Part shown: piece by piece, positions 42,034 through 52,406 of the stretch
Numbering within the stretch: the first letter of the stretch is position 1
Layout of the letters: every line of letters starts with the position of its first letter
Origin: Pseudoxanthobacter soli DSM 19599
GTDB lineage: Bacteria > Pseudomonadota > Alphaproteobacteria > Rhizobiales > Segnochrobactraceae
Length of the DNA stretch: 64,000 nucleotides
Assembly (NCBI RefSeq): GCF_900148505.1
Contig: NZ_FRXO01000001.1
Coordinates: forward strand, 248,001-312,000
Direction of reading: 5' to 3'
Notes under the pieces: generated by a model
Database searches by the model: none
What the model saw: the letters and a program-made list of their open reading frames with translations, nothing else
What the model was told of the DNA's origin: nothing
Program-made: the position numbers and the translations under genes

Positions 42034-42900
42034 TCACAGCATCTCCAGCGCCCGCGCGCGGGTCGGCGGGGGGAAGGCGCGGTCGATGATGGCCAGGTCC
42101 TCGGCGTCGAGATTGAGGGCCGCGGCGGCGCGGTTCGCCTCGACGTGTGCGGGGGTGGAGGCCTTGGGGATCGCGATCATGCCCGGCTGGCGCAGCACCC
42201 AGGCGAGAGAGACCTGCGCGGGCGTGGCGCCGTACCGGGCGGCGACGGCGGAGAGCGCGGGATGGCGCAGGATGCGGCCCTGCTCGATCGGCGAATAGGC
42301 CATCATCGGTATGCCGTGCTCGCGGCACCACGGAATGAGGTCGAACTCGATGCCGCGCCGCGCCGGATTGTAGAGCACCTGATTGGTCGCGACGGCCTCG
42401 CCGCGTTCGAGCGAGACCAGGGCCGAGCAGTCCGAAACGTCGAAATTGCTGACGCCCCAGTGCCGGATCTTGCCATCCTCCACGAGCGCCTCGAACGCCT
42501 CGACGGTGTCCTCCACCGGCTCGCCACCGACCCAGTGCAGCAGATAGAGGTCGATCACGTCGGTGTTGAGCCGCTTCAGGCTGCGTTCGCAGGCGAGCAC
42601 CGTGCCGCGGCGGCTGGCGTGGGTCGGGATCACCTTGGAGACGATGAACACGTCGTCGCGCCGCCCGGCCACCGCCTCGCCGACGAGATGCTCGGCGCCG
42701 CCGTTGGCATACATCTCCGCCGTGTCGATCAGCGTCATGCCGAGGTCGATGCCGCGCTGAAGCGCCGCGATCTCGCTCGCCCGGCGCGCGGGGTCTTCCG
42801 CCATCGCCCACGTTCCCTGGCCGAGGGCCGGAACGGTCTCGCCGCCCGGCAGGGCGACGGTCGGAAGCGGGGCGAGGTGCGGCAGGGTCTCGGCGGCCAT
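42034..42900 (-). CDS. Aldo/keto reductase
   Basis: 288 residues, an AKR-type TIM barrel. The catalytic tetrad is visible as D59, Y64, K89 and H122 (LIDTAEMYANG, FIVSKVIP, LYLLHWVG). The NADPH-side motif is HWGVSNFD, then IAIPKASTPAHVEANRAAA. It reduces aldehydes or ketones with NADPH; the substrate cannot be read from sequence. The layout (short loops, VPALGQGTWAM start) resembles the YeaE/diketogulonate-reductase-like group. It is divergent from nothing: fumC lies upstream on the same strand, separated by a hairpin. Confidence 0.92.
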   Translation of the reverse strand: MAAETLPHLAPLPTVALPGGETVPALGQGTWAMAEDPARRASEIAALQRGIDLGMTLIDTAEMYANGGAEHLVGEAVAGRRDDVFIVSKVIPTHASRRGTVLACERSLKRLNTDVIDLYLLHWVGGEPVEDTVEAFEALVEDGKIRHWGVSNFDVSDCSALVSLERGEAVATNQVLYNPARRGIEFDLIPWCREHGIPMMAYSPIEQGRILRHPALSAVAARYGATPAQVSLAWVLRQPGMIAIPKASTPAHVEANRAAAALNLDAEDLAIIDRAFPPPTRARALEML

Positions 42901-43014
42901 CGCGGGTGTCCTCTTCGCGGCCGGCTGCGCCTCAGGGCGCGCATTGGACGGGCGCCGCTCGCAGCCTTGGGATCGGCCGGAGTTTGAACCAATGCCGCTG
43001 CCGCGGCAATCCGG

Positions 43015-43050
43015 CGGGCGGCCCGCGGGGCGAAACCCGCGGGCCGCCCG
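43015..43050 (-). terminator. GC-rich hairpin after fumC
   Basis: CGGGCGGCCCGCGGG at 43015-43029 pairs perfectly with CCCGCGGGCCGCCCG at 43036-43050, a 15-bp stem. There is no T-run on the minus strand. It lies 6 bp beyond the fumC stop, so it probably acts as a terminator or 3' stabiliser. Confidence 0.6.
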
Positions 43051-43056
43051 CGCGGC

Positions 43057-44472
<1,416 letters not shown>

Positions 44473-44901
44473 CTCAGTCTTCCTCATTCGGTCCTGATGC
44501 GGGGCGGCGCTGCCGGAAGGCGGCCACGGAAAGGCGGTTCACCCTTGTTAGACCACACCCTCGTGCCCGCGGGCGACGGCAAATCCGGCGGTCCGCCGGC
44601 GAAGCCCGGCACGGGCGGAGACTATCCCCGTTTCTTCGCGGTTGGAAAGCCGCATCTGCGAGCGTGTTGCAACAGACCCAAAAGCGACAGCCCTCGCGGA
44701 AGGCGACGCCCGCACCGGCCACGTTCATACGCCGACACATTTGCGTCGCCTTGGCCGGCTAGATCGGCCGTCCGCGGGCAGAAGTCGTTCGCAGGCAGGT
44801 CTATTTGAATCCAATGACTTGCAGATGACATCTCATGCTCCGTGTCGTCTGGCCGACCCCCTGCGACGGTGGCCATTCCCGCGGCCGCCGAGGAGGATCG
44901 A
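44473..44901. other. 429-bp divergent region fumC / secreted protein
   Basis: No gene or clear structure recognised. The first part must hold the fumC promoter (minus); the region just before 44902 has the ribosome site AGGAGGATCG of the secreted-protein gene. Confidence 0.4.
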
Positions 44902-45900
44902 ATGCGCCTCACCCGCCTGTTCCACGCGCCGCTTGCGGCGCTCGTCGTGGGGCTCTCCCACCCCGCGCTCGCCCAATCGGCACTCGCCATGGAGCAGAAA
45001 GCCCCGGTGAACTTCCTCTATACCGGCTCGGGAGAGGTGGAGGCGTTGCGCGGCGTGCTGGAACGGCCGGACATCGGCGGCGTCCAGGTGGTCTATAACT
45101 GGAAGGCGCTCGAGCCCGAGAAGGGCCGCTACGACTTCTCCGCCATCCGCGACGATCTCGCGGTGACGGACGCGCTCGGCAAGAAGCTCTTCATCCAGAT
45201 CCAGGATCGCTTCTTCTCGCCGGACGCCCGCAACGTGCCGGATTATCTCCTGACCGATCCCGCTTATGGCGGCGGGCTTGCGCCCCAGAGCGACAATCCG
45301 GGCGAGGGGCTGGCACCCGCGAGCGGGTGGGTGGCGATGCAGTGGAACCCGGCCGTGCGCGAGCGCTACCAGGCGCTTCTGAAGGCGCTGGCGGCGGCGT
45401 TCGACGGCCGCGTGTATGGCATCAACCTGCCGGAGACATCCGCCGACATCGACATGAAGCACGACAAGAGCGGCTTCACCTGCGAGGGCTACTTTGCCGG
45501 CGAGATGGAGAACCTGAAGGCCGCCCGCGCGGCGTTCACACGGTCGCATGTGGTGCAGTACGTCAATTTCTGGCCATGCGAGTGGGACAACGACCACGAT
45601 TATATGGGCCGCATGTTCGCCTTCGCCGCCGGCAACGGCATCGGGCTCGGCGGTCCGGACGTCATTCCCTACCGCAAGGGGCAGATGAAGAACGCCTATC
45701 CGTTCTTCAACCGCTACAAGGGCAAGCTCGATCTCGTCGCGATGGCCGTGCAGGAACCGACGCTGACCTACCGCAATCCGAAGACCGGCAAGCGCTTCAC
45801 CCGGGAAGAGTTCGTCGATTTCGCCTCGGGCTATCTCGGTGCCGACGTCATCTTCTGGAGCGCGGAGTCGCCGTGGCTGAAGGCGAAGCCGGGCAGATGA
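44902..45900 (+). CDS. Secreted TIM-barrel-like protein, putative glycoside hydrolase
   Basis: 332 residues. The signal peptide is MRLTRLFHAPLAALVVGLS with cleavage after about residue 24 (ALA-Q). The mature text GVQVVYNWKALEPEKGRYDF, then LGKKLFIQIQDRFF, NLPETSAD, VVQYVNFWPCEWDND, and AGNGIGLGGPDV resembles GH42/GH10-like barrels, where W..LEP..G.YDF is the typical second strand and NLPETS could carry an acid/base glutamate. No known family was identified, so enzyme activity is inferred. The start ATG 44902 follows AGGAGG. It is convergent with eutC, with 13 bp between the genes. Confidence 0.7.
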   Translation: MRLTRLFHAPLAALVVGLSHPALAQSALAMEQKAPVNFLYTGSGEVEALRGVLERPDIGGVQVVYNWKALEPEKGRYDFSAIRDDLAVTDALGKKLFIQIQDRFFSPDARNVPDYLLTDPAYGGGLAPQSDNPGEGLAPASGWVAMQWNPAVRERYQALLKALAAAFDGRVYGINLPETSADIDMKHDKSGFTCEGYFAGEMENLKAARAAFTRSHVVQYVNFWPCEWDNDHDYMGRMFAFAAGNGIGLGGPDVIPYRKGQMKNAYPFFNRYKGKLDLVAMAVQEPTLTYRNPKTGKRFTREEFVDFASGYLGADVIFWSAESPWLKAKPGR

Positions 45901-45913
45901 TGCAGCGGCGCGG

Positions 45914-46753
45914 TCACGCCGACGGCAGCGGCGTGCCGGACGGGCCAGCCAGCGCCTCGGCGTCTTCCTTCAGGTCGACGCCGGTGAGGCCAAGGCGCAG
46001 CGCCTCGCGGGCGAGCCACGCGATCTTGTCGGCGGCGGCCTCGTAGGACAGACCGTCCGGGTGGATGTTGGAAATGCAGTTGCGTTCCGAATCGAGCCGT
46101 CCGACCTTCGGACCGAAGGTGAGATAGGCGCCGAGGCTGTCGGGCACGCTGAGGCCGGGCCGTTCCCCGACGATGATGACGGCCAGACGCGCGCCGATCC
46201 GCTCGCCGATATCGTCGCCGAGCGCGACGCGGGATTGTTCCGCCAGCACCACGGGGGCGATGGAAAGGTCGCCGAGCCGCCGCATCGCGGCCTTCACCGT
46301 CGGCACTGCGTTCTTCTCGACCGCGGCGGCGGACAGGCCGTCGGCCACGATGAACACCACGTCCCAGTCCCCCCGCTCCAGCGCCCCAGCGCTTTCGGCC
46401 GAGAGCTTCCGGCCGAGATCGGGGCGGCTGAGATAGGTCACGCGCTCGGGCGCGGCGGAATGCACCCTGAGCGTCGGCAGCGGGGCGAGGGCGGCGGCGA
46501 TGGCGTCGAAATCGACCCGGCCGTGGACGGCGTCGCGGGCGCGGGCGTGGGCAAGCTGCAATTCCAGCACATCGCGGGTGGCGAGGCTGTCGCCCGTGCG
46601 CGGCAGGCCGATGCGCGCGCGGGTGGCGGAGCGGAACCGTGACCAGGGATCGTTAGCCGGATAAGAGCCGGTTCTCGCGGTGCCGTCGCTTGCCGGCTCG
46701 GCGATGTGCGCGGCCGGAACGGGCACGTCGGTCGGATCGCTCTCGCCGGTCAT
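45914..46753 (-). CDS. eutC: Ethanolamine ammonia-lyase small subunit
   Basis: 279 residues. A disordered N-terminus (1-30) is followed by WSRFRSATRARIGLPRTGDS, LAHARARDAVHG, TYLSRPDLGRKLS, FIVADGLSAAAVEKNA, AVIIVGERPGLSVPDSLGAY and the end part RNCISNIHPDGLSYEAA. These are EutC landmarks. With EutB it forms the adenosylcobalamin-dependent lyase that splits ethanolamine to acetaldehyde and ammonia. It starts 8 bp after eutB. No eutA (reactivase), eutH or microcompartment shell gene is in this window. Confidence 0.97.
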   Translation of the reverse strand: MTGESDPTDVPVPAAHIAEPASDGTARTGSYPANDPWSRFRSATRARIGLPRTGDSLATRDVLELQLAHARARDAVHGRVDFDAIAAALAPLPTLRVHSAAPERVTYLSRPDLGRKLSAESAGALERGDWDVVFIVADGLSAAAVEKNAVPTVKAAMRRLGDLSIAPVVLAEQSRVALGDDIGERIGARLAVIIVGERPGLSVPDSLGAYLTFGPKVGRLDSERNCISNIHPDGLSYEAAADKIAWLAREALRLGLTGVDLKEDAEALAGPSGTPLPSA

Positions 46754-46761
46754 GTGCGTGC

Positions 46762-48153
46762 TCAATCCTGGTATTCGAGGAAGCGCCGCGCGGCGGGAGC
46801 GGCGGCATCCGGCGGCGGCAGGTGGCCGGCTTCGTCGAGCATTCCCATGCGGCCGAGCCACGCCTCGAACTCCGGCGCGGGCGGCTTGTTGAACAGGTGC
46901 CGCAGGCTGACGACGTCGTGGTAGGCGAGGCTCTGGTAGTTGAGCATCACGTCGTCGGAGCCCGGAACGGTGATGAGGAAGTTGGTGCCGGCGGAGACGA
47001 GCAGGAACATCAGCGTGTCCATGTCGTCCTGATCGGCCTCGGCGTGGTTGGTGTAGCAGACATCGACGCCCATCGGCACGCCGAGCAGCTTGGCGCAGAA
47101 GTGGTCTTCGAGGCCCGCGCGGATGATCTGCTTGGAATCGTAGAGATATTCTGGCCCGATGAAGCCGACGACGGTGTTGACCAGAAGCGGCTTGAACGCG
47201 CGGGCGACCGCGTAGGCGCGGGTCTCCACCGTCTGCTGGTCGACGCCGCGATGGGCGCCGGCCGAGAGCGCCGCGCCCTGTCCGGTTTCGAAATACATCA
47301 CGTTGTCGCCGACGGTGCCGCGCTTCAGCGACAGCGCGGCCTCCTGCGCCTCCGCGAGCACCGCGAGATCGATGCCGAAGCCCCGGTTCGCCGCTTCCGT
47401 GCCGGCGATCGACTGGAACACGAGGTCGAGCGGCGCGCCGCGCTCGATCGCCGCGATCGAGGTGGTGACGTGGGACAGCACGCACGACTGGGTCGGGATG
47501 TCGAACCGCTGGCGCAGCCGGTCCAGCATGTCGATCAGGGTGACGCAGGCCTGCACGTTGTCGGTCGCCGGATTGATGCCGATCACGGCGTCGCCCATGC
47601 CGAACATCAGGCCGTCCAGCGTGGAGCCGGCGATGCCCGCCGGGTCGTCCGTCGGGTGGTTCGGCTGCAGCCGGCTGGCGAGGCGGCCGGGAAGGCCGAT
47701 GGTCGAGCGGAACGCCGTCACCACCCGGCACTTGGCCGCGACCGCGATCAGGTCGTGGTTGCGCATGATCTTGGAGACGGCCGCGACCATCTCCGGCGTG
47801 AGGCCGGGGGCGAGGCGGATCAGCCGTTCCGTGGTGGCGTCGTAGGACAGCAGCCAGTCGCGGAACTGGCCGACCGTCATGTGGCTCACAGGTCCGAACG
47901 CCTCCGCGTCGTGGCTGTCGACGATGAGCCGGGTGACCTCGTCGTCCTCGTAGGGAACGATGGCCTCGTTCAGGAAGGTCTTGAGCGGGATGTCGGCCAG
48001 CACGTAGCGCGCGGCGACGCGCTGTTCGTTGCTCTCGGCCGCGAGGCCGGCAAGCGAATCCCCCGAGCGCTGGGGCGATGCGCACGCCAGCACGGTCTTG
48101 AGGTCCGAAAAGCTGTGTCGCTGCCCGCCGAGCAGCACGCTGTACTTGCCCAT
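46762..48153 (-). CDS. eutB: Ethanolamine ammonia-lyase large subunit
   Basis: 463 codons, a 462-residue TIM-barrel protein close to E. coli EutB (453). Aligned stretches include RSGDSLAGLAAESNEQRVAA, TIGLPGRLASRLQPNHPTDD, GDAVIGINPATDNV, PTQSCVLSHVTTSIAAIERG, YFETGQGAALSAGAH, NTVVGFIGPEYLYDSKQII and CYTNHAEADQDD. It carries the active site and binds ethanolamine with EutC and adenosylcobalamin. The ATG at 48153 (MGKYSVLLGG) fits the family; an ATG 12 codons earlier is possible. It is divergent from a ureohydrolase gene across 271 bp. Confidence 0.98.
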   Translation of the reverse strand: MGKYSVLLGGQRHSFSDLKTVLACASPQRSGDSLAGLAAESNEQRVAARYVLADIPLKTFLNEAIVPYEDDEVTRLIVDSHDAEAFGPVSHMTVGQFRDWLLSYDATTERLIRLAPGLTPEMVAAVSKIMRNHDLIAVAAKCRVVTAFRSTIGLPGRLASRLQPNHPTDDPAGIAGSTLDGLMFGMGDAVIGINPATDNVQACVTLIDMLDRLRQRFDIPTQSCVLSHVTTSIAAIERGAPLDLVFQSIAGTEAANRGFGIDLAVLAEAQEAALSLKRGTVGDNVMYFETGQGAALSAGAHRGVDQQTVETRAYAVARAFKPLLVNTVVGFIGPEYLYDSKQIIRAGLEDHFCAKLLGVPMGVDVCYTNHAEADQDDMDTLMFLLVSAGTNFLITVPGSDDVMLNYQSLAYHDVVSLRHLFNKPPAPEFEAWLGRMGMLDEAGHLPPPDAAAPAARRFLEYQD

Positions 48154-48424
48154 GACCGCGAGCGTATGGGCTGCCTCCGTCCGCAGCAAGGATGATTTTT
48201 ATGCAAACGCTGCCTTGCCGCTGCCTTGCGGGTGGACATTCGCGGGCGCCCGCCGCGGCTGTCGTCGGATTGTCACCTTTCCGATCTCTATTCGCCGCGT
48301 GACCCGGCGCGCCGGCCTTGCTAAACAGGCGGCGGACCGGTGTGCCGCGTCCGTTCGTCCGCCTCGTCGCGCCGCTTTTGTGTTCTCGCCGCCCGGCCGT
48401 CCGGCCCGGCCCTGGAGGGTTTCG

Positions 48425-49378
48425 ATGTCGCCCGCTCGCCCGACCGACAATGCCTTTCTCGGTCCGATCAGGAAGGCGTCGGAAGAATCGACCTTTGCTG
48501 GCGCACTGTCCTTCATGCGGCGGCGCTATTCGCGCGACCTCACCGGCATCGATGCCGTGGTGTGGGGCATTCCGTTCGACGCCTCGGTGACCAACCGGCC
48601 CGGCGCGCGGTTCGGCCCGCAGGCGATCCGGCGCGCCTCGGCGATTCCGTCGGGCGATCCGCAATATCCGTTCGGCTTCGACATGTTCGAGGAACTCGCG
48701 GTGATCGACTGGGGCGATTGCGCCTTCGATCCCGGTTTCCCGATGGAGATGGCCGCGACCGTGCGCGCCGAGGCGGAGAAGATCCTCGCATCCGGCGCGT
48801 TCCTCTACACCCTCGGCGGCGATCATTTCGTCACCTGGCCGCTGCTGCAGGCCCATGTCGCCCGGCACGGCCCGCTGGCGCTGGTGCAGTTCGACGCCCA
48901 TCAGGACACGTGGGACGACGACGGCAACCGCATCGATCACGGCAGCTTCGTCGCCCGGGCGGTGAAGGAAGGGCTGATCGATGTCGAGCATTCCATCCAG
49001 GTCGGCATCCGTACCCATGCGCCGCAGGATTGCGGCATCGAGATCGTGTGGGGCCACGAGGTGGAGACACTGGGCGTCGCCGGTCTCGTCGAGTGCATCA
49101 CCTCGCGGGTGGGCACCGCCAAGACCTACCTGACGTTCGACATCGACTGCCTCGATCCGGCGTTCGCGCCCGGCACGGGCACGCCGGTCGCGGGCGGCCT
49201 CACCAGCCGCGAGGCGATGATGACGCTGCGCGGTCTCGGCGCGCTCGACATCGTCGGCAGCGACGTGGTCGAAGTCGCGCCCGCCTACGACCACGCCGAC
49301 ATCACGGCGATCGCGGGCGCTACGGTGGCGACGATGGTTCTGGGACTGGTTGCGGAACGACGACGCGCGGGCGTCTGA
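48425..49378 (+). CDS. speB: Agmatinase / ureohydrolase family enzyme
   Basis: 317 residues. The manganese-site motifs of the arginase/agmatinase family are complete: GGDHF, FDAHQDTWDD and TFDIDCLDPAFAPGTGTP, followed by EVAPAYDHADIT. SpeB hydrolyses agmatine to putrescine and urea. The family also includes guanidinobutyrase and other guanidino-acid hydrolases, so the substrate is not certain. The ATG at 48425 is 5 nt from GGAGGGTT. The divergent eutBC raises the possibility that the pair is a small amine-catabolism locus. Confidence 0.88.
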   Translation: MSPARPTDNAFLGPIRKASEESTFAGALSFMRRRYSRDLTGIDAVVWGIPFDASVTNRPGARFGPQAIRRASAIPSGDPQYPFGFDMFEELAVIDWGDCAFDPGFPMEMAATVRAEAEKILASGAFLYTLGGDHFVTWPLLQAHVARHGPLALVQFDAHQDTWDDDGNRIDHGSFVARAVKEGLIDVEHSIQVGIRTHAPQDCGIEIVWGHEVETLGVAGLVECITSRVGTAKTYLTFDIDCLDPAFAPGTGTPVAGGLTSREAMMTLRGLGALDIVGSDVVEVAPAYDHADITAIAGATVATMVLGLVAERRRAGV

Positions 49379-49561
49379 AAGGACGCCGCAAGCCGCGCCG
49401 TTTCGCGCGGCGCCCATACCGTCTCGGTTTTGTGCCGTCTCGGCTTCGTGCCGTCATGACCGCATAGTCGTCACGCCCGCGTTCGCTGCGGAGGCCAATC
49501 CGGTATCGGAGGCCCCGCCGGCGCGGAGCGCTTCAAGGCCCCGATCCACGGGATCAGATCC

Positions 49562-50614
49562 ATGTCCAAGAAACTCAACGTCGCCGTTCTCGGCGCCTCC
49601 GGCTATACCGGCTCCGAACTCGTCCGGATGCTCCTGCGCCATCCGGCGGTGGAGATCGTCGCCCTGTCCGCCGATTCCAAGGCCGGCAAGACGATGGCGG
49701 ACGTTTTCCCCCAGTTCGCCCCCTTCGCGCTGCCGCGGCTCGTGAAGATCGACGAGATCGATCTCGGCCTCGTCGACGTGGTGTTCTGCGCGCTGCCCCA
49801 CGCCACCACGCAGGTGGTGCTGAAGGGCGTCATCGCCGCCAAGCCGGACCTCAAGGTGATCGACCTCTCGGCCGATTTCCGGCTCGCCGATCCCGCCGCC
49901 TACGAGACGTGGTACGGCCACGCCCACCAGGCGCTGGAGCTTCAGGCCGAAGCGGTCTACGGGCTCACCGAGATCCACCGCGCGGCCATTTCGAGGGCGC
50001 GGCTCGTCGCCAATCCCGGCTGCTTCACCACCTGCTCGCTGCTGCCGGTGCTGCCGCTGCTCACGGCCGGCGCGATCGATCCCGACGAGATCGTGGTCGA
50101 CGCCAAGACCGGCATGTCCGGCGCGGGCCGGGCGGCGAAGGAGGCGATGCTGTTCTCCGAGGTCGCCGAGGGTCTGCACGCCTATGGCGTCGCCAACCAT
50201 CGCCACACGGCCGAGCTCGATCAGGAATACAGCCTCGCCGCCGGCCGGCCGGTGAAGCCGACCTTCACGCCCCACCTTACGCCGATGATCCGCGGCATCT
50301 ACGCCACGATCTATGTGCGCACGACGCCGGGCCACGATGCGGCGGACCTGCACACCATCCTCGCCGAGCGCTACAAGGCCGAGCCGTTCGTCACGGTGCT
50401 GCCGCTCGGGCAGGTGCCGCAGTCGCGCCACGTCAAGGGCTCGAACCACGTCCAGATCGGCGTGGTGCCGGACCGGATCCCCGGCCGCGCCATCGTGATC
50501 TCCACGCTCGACAACCTCGTCAAGGGCGCGTCCGGGCAGGCGATCCAGAACATGAACGTGGTCTGCGGTCTCGCCGAAGGCACCGGCATCGATCAGGTCG
50601 CGCTGTTCCCCTGA
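49562..50614 (+). CDS. argC: N-acetyl-gamma-glutamyl-phosphate reductase
   Basis: 350 residues. The NADP-binding start is VAVLGASGYTGSELVRMLLR; the catalytic cysteine is C154 in ANPGCFTTCSLLP; the conserved KTGMSGAGR and ANHRHTAELDQE segments follow. It reduces N-acetylglutamyl phosphate to the semialdehyde, the third step in arginine synthesis. The ATG at 49562 is the family start. It is a single gene with a strong terminator behind it. 183 bp before it separate it from the ureohydrolase. Confidence 0.98.
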   Translation: MSKKLNVAVLGASGYTGSELVRMLLRHPAVEIVALSADSKAGKTMADVFPQFAPFALPRLVKIDEIDLGLVDVVFCALPHATTQVVLKGVIAAKPDLKVIDLSADFRLADPAAYETWYGHAHQALELQAEAVYGLTEIHRAAISRARLVANPGCFTTCSLLPVLPLLTAGAIDPDEIVVDAKTGMSGAGRAAKEAMLFSEVAEGLHAYGVANHRHTAELDQEYSLAAGRPVKPTFTPHLTPMIRGIYATIYVRTTPGHDAADLHTILAERYKAEPFVTVLPLGQVPQSRHVKGSNHVQIGVVPDRIPGRAIVISTLDNLVKGASGQAIQNMNVVCGLAEGTGIDQVALFP

Positions 50615-50650
50615 TCGTCGCCTCCTGACCTTGCTTTCCTGATCCGGGCG

Positions 50651-50683
50651 CGCGGCGCCGGTTCTCCCCGAACCGGCGCCGCG
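50651..50683. terminator. Terminator between argC and hlyD
   Basis: CGCGGCGCCGGTTC at 50651-50664 pairs perfectly with GAACCGGCGCCGCG at 50670-50683 (14 bp). The plus-strand tail ACCCTTTTCGCC has a short T-run. It lies 36 bp beyond argC and 22 bp beyond the convergent hlyD gene. Confidence 0.8.
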
Positions 50684-50705
50684 ACCCTTTTCGCCGTCCG
50701 CCCGG

Positions 50706-52406
50706 TCATTCCTCGCGCATCGAGCGGGCGAGCTGGTCCGTCAGCGGCTTCGTCAGGTAGCTGAGCGGCGTGCGGTCGGCGGACACCACGAACACCTCCG
50801 CCGGCATGCCCGGCATTAGCCGCTTGCCGTCGAGCCGGGCGAGTTCGCTCTCGGGGATCGAGACCTTCACCGCGTAATAGGGCTGGCCGTTGACCGGATC
50901 GGTCAGGCGGTCGGCCGAGATCGTCAGAAGCGCGCCGTCAATCTCCGGCGTGGTGCGCTGGTCGAACGCCGAGAGGCGGATGCGCGCGGCCTGCCCGGCA
51001 TGGAGCTGGTCGACGAAGGTGGGCTCGACGCGCGCCTCAACGATCATCGCCTCCTTGTCCGGCACGATGTTCATCACCACGTCCGCCGGCTTCACCACGC
51101 CGCCGATGGTGTGGAAGGCGAGGTTGTTGACCGTGCCGCTGACCGGGGCGCGGATGTCGATGCGGTCGAGCTTGTCGATGGCGGCGACGCGCTGCTCGGT
51201 CAGGTCCTGCACGTTCGATTCCGCCTCGCGCAATTCCGTCAGCTGCTTCTCGCGGGCATCGCGCTTCAGCTCGAGAATCTGGAGCTGAAGTTCGCCGATG
51301 GACTGCTCCACCGCCGCGATCTCGGAGCCGTGGCCGGCGATGTTGCCTTCGAGTTCCGCCTCCTGGCGCTCCAGCGCGAGCACGCGGGGCAGCGGCATCA
51401 GCCCCTTCTCGTAGAGTGCGCGGGAACCCTCGAGTTCCTTCAGGATCAGGTCGCGCTGGCGCTCCTGCGAGGCGCGCTGGGACGAGATGCCCTTGATCTG
51501 CTCCTGGCTCTGGGCGATCGAGGCCTCCAGCCGGTCGACCTGCGCCTTCAGCGTGTCGCGCCGCGCCTCGAACAGCCGCACCTGACCGGAGAACACGCGG
51601 TCGGCGATCTCGGCGCCGGTCTCCAGCGTGGCGTCGGCCGGCACGTCGCTGCGGGCGTGGCTCGTCAGCGCGGAGGCGAGCTTCGGATCGCTGCCGGCGG
51701 TCGCCATCAGGCTCTTCCAGCGCCGGTCGCTCGCCACCATGGCGTCGAGCATCGCCGGCCGCATCATCTTCGGCGCGTCGTCGCGCTCGGCTTCGAGCCG
51801 GGCCTTGCGGGCCAGCGCCTCGTAGAGCCGGTTCTCGATGATCGCGAGCTGGGTGCGCAGGTCGGTGGCGTCGAGCCGCACCAGCACGTCGCCGGCTTCC
51901 ACCGCCTGGCCGTCCTTGACGAGGATCTCGTCGATGATGCCGCCGTCGAGATGCTGCACCGCCCGGCTCTGGCCCTCGGTCGCCACCACTCCGGCGGCGA
52001 CCACCGCGCCGCTGATGGAGGCGAACGCCGACCAGCCGCCGAACCCGAACACCACGATGGCGCAGACCCAGAGGCCGAAGCGCAGCGGCCCGTCATAGAG
52101 CGCCGGCTCGCGGCCTCCGCTGCCTCCACGCTGCGGCAGGCGCGGGCCGAAATGCGCGACGAGGCCGCGGGCGGAGGCCGAGCCGCGCCGGGTCGCGGCG
52201 ATGACCGCCGCGAAGCCGCGCACGGGGCTCTGTGTGGCGCTGTCGCTGCTGGCTTCGCGGTCCACGCCCGCCTCATCCGCCGAGGTCGCGGCGGCGTCGC
52301 GGGTGGCTTCCGTCGAGGCCGCGGCGCCTGCGTTCGCCGCCTCCGGCGCCGGTCGGGTTCCCTTCGTGGCGTCGTCCTTCGTGGCGTCGTTCTGCGGGCC
52401 GCTCAT
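50706..52406 (-). CDS. Type I secretion membrane-fusion protein (HlyD/PrtE family)
   Basis: 566 residues. A long cytoplasmic N-terminus rich in Ala/Thr/Asp (1-110) is followed by one membrane helix (LWVCAIVVFGFGGWSAFASI, about 112-131), a lipoyl half-motif with QHLDGGIIDEILVKDGQAVE (about 148-167), a coiled-coil hairpin (about 270-385), the second lipoyl half RIDIRAPVSGTVNNLAF and a beta-barrel end with VKVSIPESELARL. It bridges the ABC exporter to an outer-membrane channel. Its ATG overlaps the ABC gene stop (ATGA). No TolC-type channel gene is in the window. Confidence 0.95.
   Translation of the reverse strand: MSGPQNDATKDDATKGTRPAPEAANAGAAASTEATRDAAATSADEAGVDREASSDSATQSPVRGFAAVIAATRRGSASARGLVAHFGPRLPQRGGSGGREPALYDGPLRFGLWVCAIVVFGFGGWSAFASISGAVVAAGVVATEGQSRAVQHLDGGIIDEILVKDGQAVEAGDVLVRLDATDLRTQLAIIENRLYEALARKARLEAERDDAPKMMRPAMLDAMVASDRRWKSLMATAGSDPKLASALTSHARSDVPADATLETGAEIADRVFSGQVRLFEARRDTLKAQVDRLEASIAQSQEQIKGISSQRASQERQRDLILKELEGSRALYEKGLMPLPRVLALERQEAELEGNIAGHGSEIAAVEQSIGELQLQILELKRDAREKQLTELREAESNVQDLTEQRVAAIDKLDRIDIRAPVSGTVNNLAFHTIGGVVKPADVVMNIVPDKEAMIVEARVEPTFVDQLHAGQAARIRLSAFDQRTTPEIDGALLTISADRLTDPVNGQPYYAVKVSIPESELARLDGKRLMPGMPAEVFVVSADRTPLSYLTKPLTDQLARSMREE

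Noticed and set aside
46690-49417. Long frames antisense to eutB and through eutC/speB
   Set aside because: One frame includes the true eutC at its end but its upstream part is a shadow of eutB and speB; only the eutC portion from 46753 has homology.
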